From NCBI RefSeq assembly GCF_018614035.1, contig NZ_JAGGPA010000006.1, positions 1 through 64,000 of the forward strand: 64,000 nt of DNA, given 5' to 3'. The translations under genes and the position numbers were made by a program. Under the pieces are notes generated by a model. That model made no database searches, was not told the origin of the DNA, and saw only the letters and a list, made by a program, of their open reading frames with translations. The number at the start of each line of letters is the position of its first letter. The stretch's first letter is position 1. This document shows positions 48,818 through 57,556 of the stretch, piece by piece. The stretch comes from Streptomyces sp. ISL-96. GTDB taxonomy: Bacteria; Actinomycetota; Actinomycetes; Streptomycetales; Streptomycetaceae.

Positions 48818-51097
48818 TCATCCGTTCCGCAGCGACCTCAGCCATGCCAGGTCCGCCGCGGCCTGGCGCCGGACTGTCTGCTCACGGGTGAACAGCTCCT
48901 GGGTCTTCGTCAGTACCAGCGTGTACGGGCGCCCCTGTCGCCTGGTCTGGTGGCGCACCGGCAGCTCGGCCGAGTCGATCCTGGAGTGCACGTGGCGTCG
49001 GCCCTCCTTCGCCAGCGGCCATTCGAGCACCTTCCGCGACCGGGAGCCGAGGAACTCACCAAGGACATCGCACAGTCCGCAGCCACACCCGGCCCAGGCC
49101 ACCGACCAGTCGTCGGTGGCGCGCGGCGGCCCCTCGCACACCGTGCGGAGCCGGTCCGCGCAGTCCCGCGCGATCGCGTCGAGCCCCACCCCACCCCACT
49201 CGGCCGACGTGCTCGCCTCCGCGGCGCGGCGCAGCATCGGCATCAGGCACTCGAGCACCGTGTCCCCGCGTTCGCGCAGGGCAGCCAGGATGGCGTCCCG
49301 CAGCTCTTCGTCGGCCGCCGCCAAGAGGTGTCGCAGCGGCAGGGCCAGCTGCTCCAGCTGTGCACGGCGGATCTCGGCCGGACCGGTCGTGGTCCACAGC
49401 CGCAGACCACTGTCGACCGCTGCCCAGACCCCGGCGGGCAGCAGCCGCACCACCGTCGCCTCCCCATGGGCGCGCAGCGCCACACACAGCTGGGGCAGTC
49501 GCTCGGTCCACTGGTACTGCTGCGGTGGGTGGCGGCGCTCCGATGCGAACCAGCCGTCGACGACCCGCCGCATCCACCCTGTTCCGTACCGCTCGGCCGC
49601 CGCGGCAAGTGGACCCGCGTGCTCCGGGGCGAGCGCGCCCACCTGGAACGGCTCAAGCAGCATGGCCGCGGTCTCGGCCGCGTCCAGGCCCGCCGCCACC
49701 TGCAACGCGCACTCCAACAGCTCGGGTTGCGGGCTGGTGTGCTGCCAGAATGGTGCGAGGGACCGGGCGAGGTCGCGCGCCCGGTCCAGGTCGCCCCGCG
49801 CAATGCTTGTGCGCAGTTCCTCCAGAGCCCACCCCGATCCGGCCTCGCCACGGGCCGCGAAGGCCCGCTCACGCGGCCACACGACGACCGCGGCCCGCCG
49901 GTACCACCGGTCCAGCGTGTTGCCGTAGTTCCCCATGTAGCCCTCGTACCGGGAGTCGTAAGGCGTCAGATCCGCGCTCGCGGTACTCGCACACACCTCA
50001 TAGTCGTGAACCTGCAACGAGATCGGCTCGCCGCCGGTGCCGTCCGGACCGGTCCACCAGCCCAGGGTGATCTCGTCGTCGACCAGCTCCTGGAGGACGT
50101 AGTCCGCGTCCGCGTCCGTGTCGCCGCTCGCCTCCTCATCATCCTCGTCGTACCCGTAGTCGTCCCAGGGATCGTCCCCCTCGGGATAGGCATCCCAGGT
50201 CTCCTTCACCTCGGCCAGCGCGAGCACCGACTCACACCCGGCCTGCCCGGCGGCGGCGCGCAGCAGAGCAGCACGTCCCGCATCCGCGCCCTTGAGCCGC
50301 TCCCAGCTCAGGCCCCGCTGGGTGTACTCGTGATCGAGCAGGTACACGAGCCGGGTCGGGGGATCCAGCTCGCGGCTGCTGTAACGCGGCCTGGCAGGCG
50401 AGCCGAAGTGCCGGCCCAGACTGTGTGCCAGCTCTGCCGGCGGCCCGGACGCCTGCTCCGAAGTCCCCTGTTCGGCGAGCAGGTTGAAGGTGAGCGTCAC
50501 CCGGTAACCGGACCGGACCGGGGTGACCTCGTGCCGGCAGTCGGCATAGAAGGCGATGAGGGTCAGATCCGTCTTCGAGGCGCGGTACGCGCACTTGTGC
50601 CCGGCGTGCTCGACGACCAGTTCTCCCCCCGTGTGCACCGACGGCAGGGAGAGCACCAGCGTGCCCACCATGGCGTCGTCCTTCTCCGAATCCTGATGCG
50701 GAAGGAAGAACTGGCCCTTGCCGTACACCAGCATCGCGTGCGGCTCGGCCCGCAGCCGACTCGCCGCCGGGAGCCCGAGAGCGTCCCGGAAGTACTCCAG
50801 CGCACCGCTCAGCAGCGACGGCCAGGAAGGACCGGCAAGGCTGAACTGATCCGGCGAGATCTGCCAGGTGTCACGCACCCCGGTGTCGCTCAGCGTCTCC
50901 TCGCCCCGTCCGAACAACGCCGGCCGTGCCACCGAGATCAGCCGCTTCACCTGGGGCGCCCGCAGCGGAAGGCTCACCGGCCCGACCCCGGCCACCTCAA
51001 GGTCCAGGCCGGCCGCAGGCGCCTCCAGCCGGGCGCTGAAAGCCCCCGCCTTCGCCCCGGCGAGCAGCCCGGCCAGCCGTTCCCTCGCTGTCACCAC
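48818..51097 (-). CDS. Large protein with N-terminal 2OG-Fe(II) oxygenase domain
   Basis: About 760 residues. The N-terminal third resembles prolyl-4-hydroxylase-type 2-oxoglutarate/iron oxygenases: the iron ligands would be the H and D of FFLPHQDSEKDD (about residue 133) and the H of CRHEVTPV (about 188), followed by the 2OG-binding arginine in GYRVTLTFNL. The long C-terminal part is helical with no domain I recognise and includes a C-x-C-x-x-C cluster near WAGCGCGLC. Three consecutive GTG codons follow GGAGG, so the start is uncertain within six bases. It diverges from the gene at 51255. Substrate unknown. Confidence 0.7.
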   Translation of the reverse strand: MVTARERLAGLLAGAKAGAFSARLEAPAAGLDLEVAGVGPVSLPLRAPQVKRLISVARPALFGRGEETLSDTGVRDTWQISPDQFSLAGPSWPSLLSGALEYFRDALGLPAASRLRAEPHAMLVYGKGQFFLPHQDSEKDDAMVGTLVLSLPSVHTGGELVVEHAGHKCAYRASKTDLTLIAFYADCRHEVTPVRSGYRVTLTFNLLAEQGTSEQASGPPAELAHSLGRHFGSPARPRYSSRELDPPTRLVYLLDHEYTQRGLSWERLKGADAGRAALLRAAAGQAGCESVLALAEVKETWDAYPEGDDPWDDYGYDEDDEEASGDTDADADYVLQELVDDEITLGWWTGPDGTGGEPISLQVHDYEVCASTASADLTPYDSRYEGYMGNYGNTLDRWYRRAAVVVWPRERAFAARGEAGSGWALEELRTSIARGDLDRARDLARSLAPFWQHTSPQPELLECALQVAAGLDAAETAAMLLEPFQVGALAPEHAGPLAAAAERYGTGWMRRVVDGWFASERRHPPQQYQWTERLPQLCVALRAHGEATVVRLLPAGVWAAVDSGLRLWTTTGPAEIRRAQLEQLALPLRHLLAAADEELRDAILAALRERGDTVLECLMPMLRRAAEASTSAEWGGVGLDAIARDCADRLRTVCEGPPRATDDWSVAWAGCGCGLCDVLGEFLGSRSRKVLEWPLAKEGRRHVHSRIDSAELPVRHQTRRQGRPYTLVLTKTQELFTREQTVRRQAAADLAWLRSLRNG

Positions 51098-51254
51098 CAC
51101 TGCCCTCCGACCCTTGCGGGCCTGTCGTCCTCCGCCCGATTCTACGAACGTGACGTCACCTCCGGGACCATGACCGCGTACAGGGCCCGAACGAGGGATC
51201 AGACCCCCGGTCCCGTGATATGGACCGCAGCGCGTGACGGTAGTCTGCACGGCC

Positions 51255-52424
51255 GTGAGCGAGTACCAGTACTACGAGTTCCAAGCCATCGACCGGCCGT
51301 TGACCAAGGACGAACTCGAGCGGGTACGAACCCTGTCGAGCCGGGCCCGGATCAGCGCGACGCACTTCGTCAACGAGTACCACTACGGCAACTTCCGCGG
51401 CGACGAGCGCAAACTGATGGAGCAGCTCTACGACGCCCACTTGCACTTCGCCAACTGGGGCTCGCGGCGACTGATGCTGCGCCTGCCCACCACGCTGCTG
51501 CCCGCCCGCAGCGCCGAACCGTACTGCGCGGAAGACGCCTTGACCTGCTGGACCAGGAAAGGGCACCTGCTGCTCGACTTCGCCTACGAGGCCGAGGACG
51601 GCGGCGAGTGGGACTTCGAGACCTCCTTCACCCTCGCCTCCTTCACCACCCTGCGCACCGAGCTCGCCGCAGGCGACCTGCGTCCCCTCTATCTGGCCTG
51701 GCTTTCCGCGCTCACCCGCTGGGAGCTGGAGGAGGACGTCGACGAGGACGAGTACACCTCTGCCATCGAGCCACCCGTTCCCGCAGGCCTTGCCCAACTC
51801 ACCGTTCCTCAGTAGGACTTGGCGGACTTCCTGCGCATCGACCCGCACCTGCTCACCGCTGCCGCCCACACCAGCGGTGCCGCCCCTTCCCAGGCAATCG
51901 ACAAGGACGCGCTCGCCTCCTGGATCCGCGCCCTGCCGCAACGTGAGAAGGACACCCTGCTACTGGACGCCGCCCTGGGCGCCGCCCCACAGCCGGGCCC
52001 CGCGCTGCTGGCCCGCCACCGCGCCGCGTCCCACGGCGCAGCCGAACCGTCCACCGCCACCCGGCGCCGCTCAGCCGCAGAGCTCCTCGACGCCGCCCAC
52101 GAGGTGCGCAGCGAGCACACCCGACAGCAGGAGCAGGCCCACGCCCAGACCCGCCGAGCCGAACAGCGCGCTCGCGAGAGCCACCTGGACCGCCTGACCG
52201 AGAACACCGGGCAAGCCTGGCAGGACATCGCCCACCTGATCGGGCAGAAGCAGCCCGGCCCCTACGACGCCGCCGTCACCCTCCTGAAAGATCTCCGCGA
52301 GGTCCACGACCGGTCGGGCACCCCCGAGGAGTTCGCCCGGCGCCTGCACGACCTGCGCGAGGAGCACCGAGGCAAGTCCTCGCTGATGCGGCGCTTCACC
52401 GACGCCGGCCTGACGGCCCGCTGA
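51255..52424 (+). pseudogene. Conserved hypothetical gene split by an in-frame TAG
   Basis: The first 187 codons (SEYQYYEFQAIDRPLTKDEL, then FVNEYHYGNFRGDERKLME) end at a TAG (51813-51815). Beyond it the same frame continues with DLADFLRIDPHLLTAAA to 52424 as a helical, charged region. The stop falls in the middle of what reads as one protein of about 389 residues, since the phrase QLTVPQ-stop-DLADFLRIDP is continuous in style. Either it is a nonsense mutation, or there are two proteins with a TTG restart at 51819. The family is seen in Streptomyces but I cannot give a function. Confidence 0.6.
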
Positions 52425-52431
52425 GGCGCGC

Positions 52432-53718
52432 TCAGATGTGGTCGCGTGGACCCTCCGCCAGGAGGCGGAGGGCGGCGAGGGCAGCCGGGCGGCCGGTGGC
52501 GGACAGGGAGATCGGGGCGTCGATGGACCGTTCCCGCTCGTCCAGGTAGCCGAGTTCGCGGCCGGTGTGCCAGAACCTCCACAGCAGCCGCTCGGTGTCC
52601 TTCTCCTCCATCGCGGTCCCGTCGCCGTGGCTGAAGCCCGCAGCAAGCACCGGATGGACAGCATCGCGCAGTTCCTCGCGGGGCCGGGGCTCCGCCCACA
52701 GCGCGCACAGGGCGGACTCGGCCACCTGCCGCTCAGCTGCGGTGGTGCCGAGCCAGGCCAGCGCGGCCGTGTGCTGGCGCAGCTGGTGGTCCGCCAGCTG
52801 AGCACGGCCGGCAGCCGAGAGCTTGAGCGTACGATGGCGCTTGGTCACCAGCCGGTGGGTGCGGGCGAGTTCGTGCAGGCCGGCCAGCTGGAACAGGTCC
52901 GCCTCCGAGCGCGGCCCCTTGCCGATCGGGTACCAGTGTGGGTAGCGGGCGAACGCGGCTGCCACCAGTTCCCGCGGCAGATAGCCGGCCTGGGTCAGGG
53001 TGACGCCGTCACCGATCTGCTCCAGCAGCCACCGCAGCGGCTCAGCCGTGTCCACGGGTGCCGCGGCCGACTCCTCCAGGGCAGGCAGGACGCCGGCGAG
53101 CAGGCCGCGGCGTTCAGTCGGGGGCGCCGCGGCCCACAACTCGCGCCGTTCGCGGCGGACGGCCTCCAGCGGGGCGCGGCCCTCGAACACGGGCTGCGCA
53201 GTGGTGAGCCAGTGCTGGACGAGCCGTCGGCGCGCGGCCGGGAACGCACGCGCGTCCGGCTCGAGCTCGCCCTCGTCCAGGGCCTGCTCCAGTCGACGTT
53301 CGAGGTTGGCACGGGCCAGCGCTTCCTGGATGCCCATGACCTGACCCCAGCTCAGCTCGGGTACGTCCGGCGGGGTCGTGGGCGAGGCGGCCGCGGCCTT
53401 GCGGTAGGCCGCGAAGCCCGCCTTCTCGGAGCGCTGCCAGGCCGCCAGCACCTGGGCGGTGGTCGCGCTCGTGCACACCGCGGCGGACCGAACGCGGCCG
53501 ACTCCGGTCAGCAGGTCGGCCAGGACGGCGACGGCCCGCTGCTGCTCAGGGGTGTCCGCGTGCCACTTGCGGGGCAGCTCGTACCAGCAGAAGCGTTCGA
53601 CCTCGGACGCCGAGAGCGCGACGAGCGGGTCGCCGTCGGGCACCAGCCAGCCCAGCAGGCGCTGTGCCATCGCCTTGTCCGCCACCAACGCCGTCACCTC
53701 CGCCGCACTCTGGTCCAC
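52432..53718 (-). CDS. Conserved hypothetical protein
   Basis: About 428 residues, predominantly helical, with many Trp and Ala residues and no membrane segment. It starts at the GTG of VDQSAAEVTAL, with GGGAGG upstream; the frame is open further but without family character. Segments such as DGVTLTQAGYLPRELVAAAF and RTHRLVTKRHRTLKLSAAGRAQL suggest winged-helix-like repeats. I do not recognise a characterised family. It is convergent with the split gene at 51255, only seven bases from its end. Confidence 0.6.
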   Translation of the reverse strand: MDQSAAEVTALVADKAMAQRLLGWLVPDGDPLVALSASEVERFCWYELPRKWHADTPEQQRAVAVLADLLTGVGRVRSAAVCTSATTAQVLAAWQRSEKAGFAAYRKAAAASPTTPPDVPELSWGQVMGIQEALARANLERRLEQALDEGELEPDARAFPAARRRLVQHWLTTAQPVFEGRAPLEAVRRERRELWAAAPPTERRGLLAGVLPALEESAAAPVDTAEPLRWLLEQIGDGVTLTQAGYLPRELVAAAFARYPHWYPIGKGPRSEADLFQLAGLHELARTHRLVTKRHRTLKLSAAGRAQLADHQLRQHTAALAWLGTTAAERQVAESALCALWAEPRPREELRDAVHPVLAAGFSHGDGTAMEEKDTERLLWRFWHTGRELGYLDERERSIDAPISLSATGRPAALAALRLLAEGPRDHI

Positions 53719-53928
53719 CTGCCGATCCTCCCACGGACGGGGGTTCCCGTCTGGGCGCGACGCTGCGGCGGGAACCTCACCGGTGACATCGCCCTCGGTA
53801 GCCAGGATCGCCCCCAGCCTGTCGGAACAGCACAAGCCCTACGTCGCTGACCAACCTTCCCAAGGCACCCGAAACCCTCGCCTCCCCCAGGGGCGGCGAA
53901 GCGACTCTGACGAGCCGTCACGCACGCT

Positions 53929-53948
53929 TGTCCACCGACTGTCCACCG
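53929..53948. repeat. Left arm-type repeats of junction 4 (TGTCCACC pair)
   Basis: TGTCCACCGACTGTCCACCG: two direct TGTCCACCG copies. The GTCC form is the same as at the right side of junction 3, so both ends of segment C carry the same arm type. Confidence 0.65.
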
Positions 53949-54111
53949 GAGCGTTTGCCTACATGGCCAGCCGAAGGGCTCAATGCATCAAAACCGCAGG
54001 TCAAAGCCTCTTCACGGCTCGCTGGCGGCAGACAGCGAACCCGCGACCGACGCATTGCGATGCATAGACCACAAGTGTCCGATCTGCCCGAATACCAAGG
54101 CCAATCAAAGG

Positions 54112-54145
54112 AAAAACCCCAGGTCAGAGGCCTGACCTGGGGTTC
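54112..54145 (-). terminator. tRNA-type terminator at junction 4
   Basis: ACCCCAGGTCAG pairs with CTGACCTGGGGT around AGGC. It is the most stable of the four junction hairpins, and its minus-strand side runs into a T-rich tail. Confidence 0.8.
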
Positions 54146-54151
54146 GCCATG

Positions 54152-54194
54152 GAGCCGCCTTCGGGATTCGAACCCGAGACCTACGCATTACGAG
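54152..54194 (-). other. tRNA-Thr(CGU) 3'-half fragment, attachment core copy 4
   Basis: Same 43 bp as the other copies, ending at the same base (ACGAG) before diverging to TTGTCCGATC. The 5' half of the tRNA is not present to the right, so the intact gene must lie outside the window or have been lost. Confidence 0.85.
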
Positions 54195-54380
54195 TTGTCC
54201 GATCTTGGTCCGAGGCCGTCCATAGGCGTCCACGAAACAGGCCGCACCCCTGGCCAGAGGGCTTTTGGGCCCCGGCGGACAACGGTGGACGAGGCTGGAA
54301 ATAGCGCTGATTGAGACCACGATTGAGACCGGGACAGTGCATCGCCCCCGCCGACGGCGGCGTACCACGGCGGGCGTTGT

Positions 54381-55301
54381 TTACAACCCGTTACTACGTT
54401 GCTCAGAAATCCATCGGTCGATGATTCGCTGGACGAGCTCCGATGGCCCCCAGCCCTCAACCGATGAAGCAGCCTCTAGCTCAATCACGGAGTATTGTTC
54501 GACGGATAGCCTTACAAGGCACTGAGACTTAAGAAAATCTCTAGCGAACATAACCCAATGGAAGGCAATGGAATCTTCGGCAGAGTGATCGAACGGCATC
54601 CCTCGGGAGATCACTTCAGCCCGAAACCATTCTTCGTGGAGCATTTCAACGAAATCTGCTTTAATTTCTCCATCTTCATCCAGGAAGACTTCCGTATTGG
54701 CGGGCCCGGGGACGCCACTCAATGCGATTAGAAATCTCCTAACCGCATGCATGAAATCCCGCCAAGACATACCACTGGCCACCCCGAAGGAAGCCATCCC
54801 AATGAAAAACGATGGCTCAAGAAATCCTGACCACCCCTGCCCACCCTGTTGAACGAATTCCCTAACGAACTGTTCTTCGTCCTCGTGAAGGATGCTTTCG
54901 ATTTCCTCGAATACGCGATCCAAATCGACCGCTGACGCGCGCAACGAAGTTGGGCTCAGGAGCGGCGGCCCAAGTGTTACCGCTTTGGCAATTCTTTCTG
55001 ATTGGCTATCGCGCCCCGACGCTCTAAGATATCCGAACTTGAAAATCCCCCACCATGCAAAGAAATTCACGACCACCATCAAAAAGAAGACGCCCCCTGC
55101 GCCGGCGGAGCCCGAAATACTGGAGACTCCCCCAGCTACGACTGCGGCAAGCAGCCCACTGGCCCAAATGGCCAGTGCGAACACCCACAACCGCCGCTCG
55201 TATACTCGAAGGATCTCGCTCGGCGAGCCTGACGGAAGTCGGAAGCTCTCAACAAAAAGAGTCCGAAGTTGCTCCCCCAAAGGAAGGAAGGTATTCGCCA
55301 T
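54381..55301 (-). CDS. Hypothetical membrane protein, AT-richer gene
   Basis: A 306-residue protein. Two hydrophobic segments lie at about 42-62 (FALAIWASGLLAAVVAGGV) and 70-90 (GGVFFLMVVVNFFAWWGIF), followed by a soluble, acidic C-terminal domain. No recognised family. Base and codon use is clearly less G+C-rich than the neighbours, which indicates recent acquisition. It overlaps the upstream gene by one base (TAATG), so the two form an operon. Location next to Gabija-type genes makes a defence or mobile-element role possible, but nothing in the sequence shows it. Confidence 0.6.
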   Translation of the reverse strand: MANTFLPLGEQLRTLFVESFRLPSGSPSEILRVYERRLWVFALAIWASGLLAAVVAGGVSSISGSAGAGGVFFLMVVVNFFAWWGIFKFGYLRASGRDSQSERIAKAVTLGPPLLSPTSLRASAVDLDRVFEEIESILHEDEEQFVREFVQQGGQGWSGFLEPSFFIGMASFGVASGMSWRDFMHAVRRFLIALSGVPGPANTEVFLDEDGEIKADFVEMLHEEWFRAEVISRGMPFDHSAEDSIAFHWVMFARDFLKSQCLVRLSVEQYSVIELEAASSVEGWGPSELVQRIIDRWISEQRSNGL

Positions 55302-55705
55302 TACGCAGTCTTCCAGATTCGAAGCGCCAATCCCACGACATCCCTAATTACGTATGCGACGAGCACCACTAGCGTTGCAATGGTGAAGATCCACTTAAGG
55401 ACTTTAACGACCACTCCCTCCATGCCGGGCAAGTCGCCAATCCATTCAAACCCAGCCTCGGCCAATTGATGCACCCAGACCCACGCCAAAATGAAAATAA
55501 AGTCAATTACGACACACATTAGAGCGAACCCGAAGAAGCTCAGCCTCTTCTGCAAGTCAGCCCTTGGGCTCCATTTCTTCATGGATTGACTCAGTCGCTC
55601 TAGGCGTTTACTCACCGAAAGATCCTTATTGCCACTTTCATTTGCAACTACTTTGCTATGCAGTGCATATCGGCGCGACACGAGTAGGGCTGATTGGCTC
55701 AGCAA
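55301..55705 (-). CDS. Hypothetical small membrane protein
   Basis: Up to 134 residues with two predicted transmembrane segments (FFGFALMCVVIDFIFILAWVW and VLKWIFTIATLVVLVAYVI) and a basic N-terminal region. The TTG start given here is uncertain; an ATG at MKKWSPRAD (55582) would give about 93 residues. Also AT-richer than its surroundings. It is coupled to the downstream two-segment membrane protein, suggesting a paired membrane complex. Function unknown. Confidence 0.5.
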   Translation of the reverse strand: MLSQSALLVSRRYALHSKVVANESGNKDLSVSKRLERLSQSMKKWSPRADLQKRLSFFGFALMCVVIDFIFILAWVWVHQLAEAGFEWIGDLPGMEGVVVKVLKWIFTIATLVVLVAYVIRDVVGLALRIWKTA

Positions 55706-55916
55706 GCGAACGCCTTCTCACCTCTACGGGTTCCTGCTGTAGGCCAACAGTGTTCACGTGAGTACGGGCCTTGCACCGGCCTTAGCGGGTGTCACCCAGC
55801 GGGCGGGGATGGCCGCAAGGACCGGATCTCCGGCGGGTGGGGCCCGCGCCGGCGTGGCCCAACCCTGAGAGTGGGGAAGCTAGATCCGGTGACGGGCGAA
55901 CGGAGAGGGAGAGCGA

Positions 55917-56357
55917 GTGTCGCAGCAGGCCAACCCTCGGGGAACCTTCCTGAAGATTGCCGACTCAGTGAAACGGCAGATCGAGGACGACCCAGACATG
56001 ACGGAGCTTCCGTCTCTGACCGAGGTCATGCGCGACCACAAGGTCTCACGCGGGGTCGCCCTCCGCGCGTTCGGTGTGCTGCGGCAAGAAGGCTTGGCCG
56101 AACCAGCACCAGGCGAGCGGTGGCGCGTCGTGCGCTCGGGTGCACGAGTCGACCGGCGGCCGCTGGATGAACGGATCGCCGACATCATCACGGCTGAGGG
56201 GCTCCAAGTAGGGGAAGCCTTCCCAAGCGCTTCCGCGCTGGCCGACCGGTTCGGGGTCTCACGCCCCACGGTGACCAAGGCACTGGAGAAGCTGGAGACC
56301 GCCGGCTTGCTGGCGCGGCGGGCATGGGGCCCAGGCGGTGCTGGCCCCGGCACGTGA
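55917..56357 (+). CDS. GntR-family regulator with two winged-helix domains
   Basis: A 146-residue protein made of two wHTH units. The first is about residues 10-70 (KIADSVKRQIE, LPSLTEVMRDHKVSRGVALRAFGVL). The second, about 78-135, is a clear GntR domain (ERIADIITAEGLQVGEAFPSASALADRFGVSRPTVTKALEKLETAGLL). There is no effector domain after it and the end (GPGGAGPGT) looks abrupt, so truncation is possible. Such two-domain GntR proteins are common regulators of actinomycete integrative elements. GTG start with GGGAGAGCGA upstream. Confidence 0.75.
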   Translation: MSQQANPRGTFLKIADSVKRQIEDDPDMTELPSLTEVMRDHKVSRGVALRAFGVLRQEGLAEPAPGERWRVVRSGARVDRRPLDERIADIITAEGLQVGEAFPSASALADRFGVSRPTVTKALEKLETAGLLARRAWGPGGAGPGT

Positions 56358-56609
56358 ACGATCCAGGGAAAGTTCTCCCTCGCCGAGCTGGCGGCAGCCT
56401 CCGACCCAAGCGGCGCAGATCCCACCGACGAGGAAAGGTTCTGTCAGTAGAGTTGGCTTCCGATCTCGGCGACAAACCCTGTGCACCCAGGGCTACGGTT
56501 CTGTTCGGCGTAGTACCTGTTCGCCGGCCCCAGTTGCGGCACGATCGTCAAGAAGGATCGAGTCTCCCGAACCGGAGGCCGACGACACCACCGGGGAACT
56601 GAGGACTGC

Positions 56610-56789
56610 ATGAGCGAACGCTTCCCAGACGTCGACTGGTACTGCGACAGGTGCGGAGAGCACCTCAACGGTCAAGCTGGCTTCGATGACCACCGGTACA
56701 CGTGGAAGTGCGAAGAGTGCGGACACAAGAACAGCATTTCAAGGGACAACATCTACGACTCCCACGAGGACTTCCACGCATCGGCATGA
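56610..56789 (+). CDS. Small zinc-ribbon protein
   Basis: A 59-residue protein with two CxxC pairs: WYCDRCGEHL and WKCEECGHKN, 22 residues apart, a typical zinc ribbon. Such small ribbons are frequent on Streptomyces plasmids and integrative elements, where they may assist replication or regulation. It precedes the next small gene by about 40 bases. Function not known. Confidence 0.65.
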   Translation: MSERFPDVDWYCDRCGEHLNGQAGFDDHRYTWKCEECGHKNSISRDNIYDSHEDFHASA

Positions 56790-56832
56790 CCCGATGTCGT
56801 TCACTGCTCACGAATAGCGCACGGAGGACTTG

Positions 56833-57177
56833 ATGGCGTTCGACACGAGTGATTATGACGAGATTCGCTCGATGAAGCGTGACGACTGCTATTACTTCAC
56901 TTACCCAATCGAGTACATCATCGATCGAATAGGCGACGAGAACTCGGACGAGTACGTGATCGGAAACACGACGATCGACGTTCAATTTGACTGGTATGAC
57001 GGCGACGACAGTCAGGCGCCCGGCTATCGACTCAGTTACAAGGTCAACAACTACAACCAGATCCCGGTCGGCTTCAACGGATCAGAATCTGATCTGCTTG
57101 ACCAGATCTACTCGGACATCCAAGGCGACTTGCGCGCTTCCGGGATCGAGGTCGGCGCGGTCGAATCCTGGTTCTAG
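56833..57177 (+). CDS. Hypothetical acidic protein
   Basis: A 114-residue soluble protein, strongly acidic and rich in Tyr and Asp (for example YYFTYPIEYIIDRIGDENSDEY). No family recognised. The ATG at 56833 has GGAGGACTTG upstream, a strong ribosome site. It probably forms a small operon with the zinc-ribbon gene. Its acidity recalls DNA-mimic or antirestriction-type proteins, but that is only a thought from composition. Confidence 0.55.
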   Translation: MAFDTSDYDEIRSMKRDDCYYFTYPIEYIIDRIGDENSDEYVIGNTTIDVQFDWYDGDDSQAPGYRLSYKVNNYNQIPVGFNGSESDLLDQIYSDIQGDLRASGIEVGAVESWF

Positions 57178-57556
57178 GCGATTCCTGTCTGTTTGACGTC
57201 CGCCAAGCGGAGCCAGATCGTCGGCATCAAGGGGGCGGGCGGACGCGTACGACGTGGCTCGGCCGGCGGCGGACTTTACTGAGTCGGGCCGGCCCCGCCG
57301 AGTAGCACGTCACAACGCTGAGACTAGCTGCCGATCGATGAGACAGAGCGTCGCAGACCCCCGAGCACCCCACGGGACTTTCGGCCCTTCGACGAGAAGG
57401 GCACCGCTTGGGCGACACGGTTGCCGCGGGTTGCAGTATTACAATCTGATCCCACGGCCTTTCGTCTGGCTGGCACGTCCCTGCTCTCTTCGCGAGTGGT
57501 CACTGTCTGCGTGGCGTTCGAGCATTCGCTCAGTGGCTGCGGCCTGAAGTGCGGCG
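57178..57556. other. Region upstream of gajA
   Basis: About 380 bp without a gene. It contains a perfect hairpin (GCCCTTC-GACGA-GAAGGGC, 57384-57402) and, further right, TTGCAGTATTACAATCTG, whose TACAAT could be a -10 element for the gajAB pair. Confidence 0.4.

Larger units (their letters stand above)
53719..54380. other. Junction 4 region
   Basis: No gene seen. It contains the left arm repeats (53929), the core-like GACGCATTGCGATGCATAG, the terminator and core copy 4. Right of the core the usual spacer is missing: a GTCCATAGGCGTCCACG block, a diverged form of the right-arm leader, comes after only about 24 bp. Confidence 0.55.
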
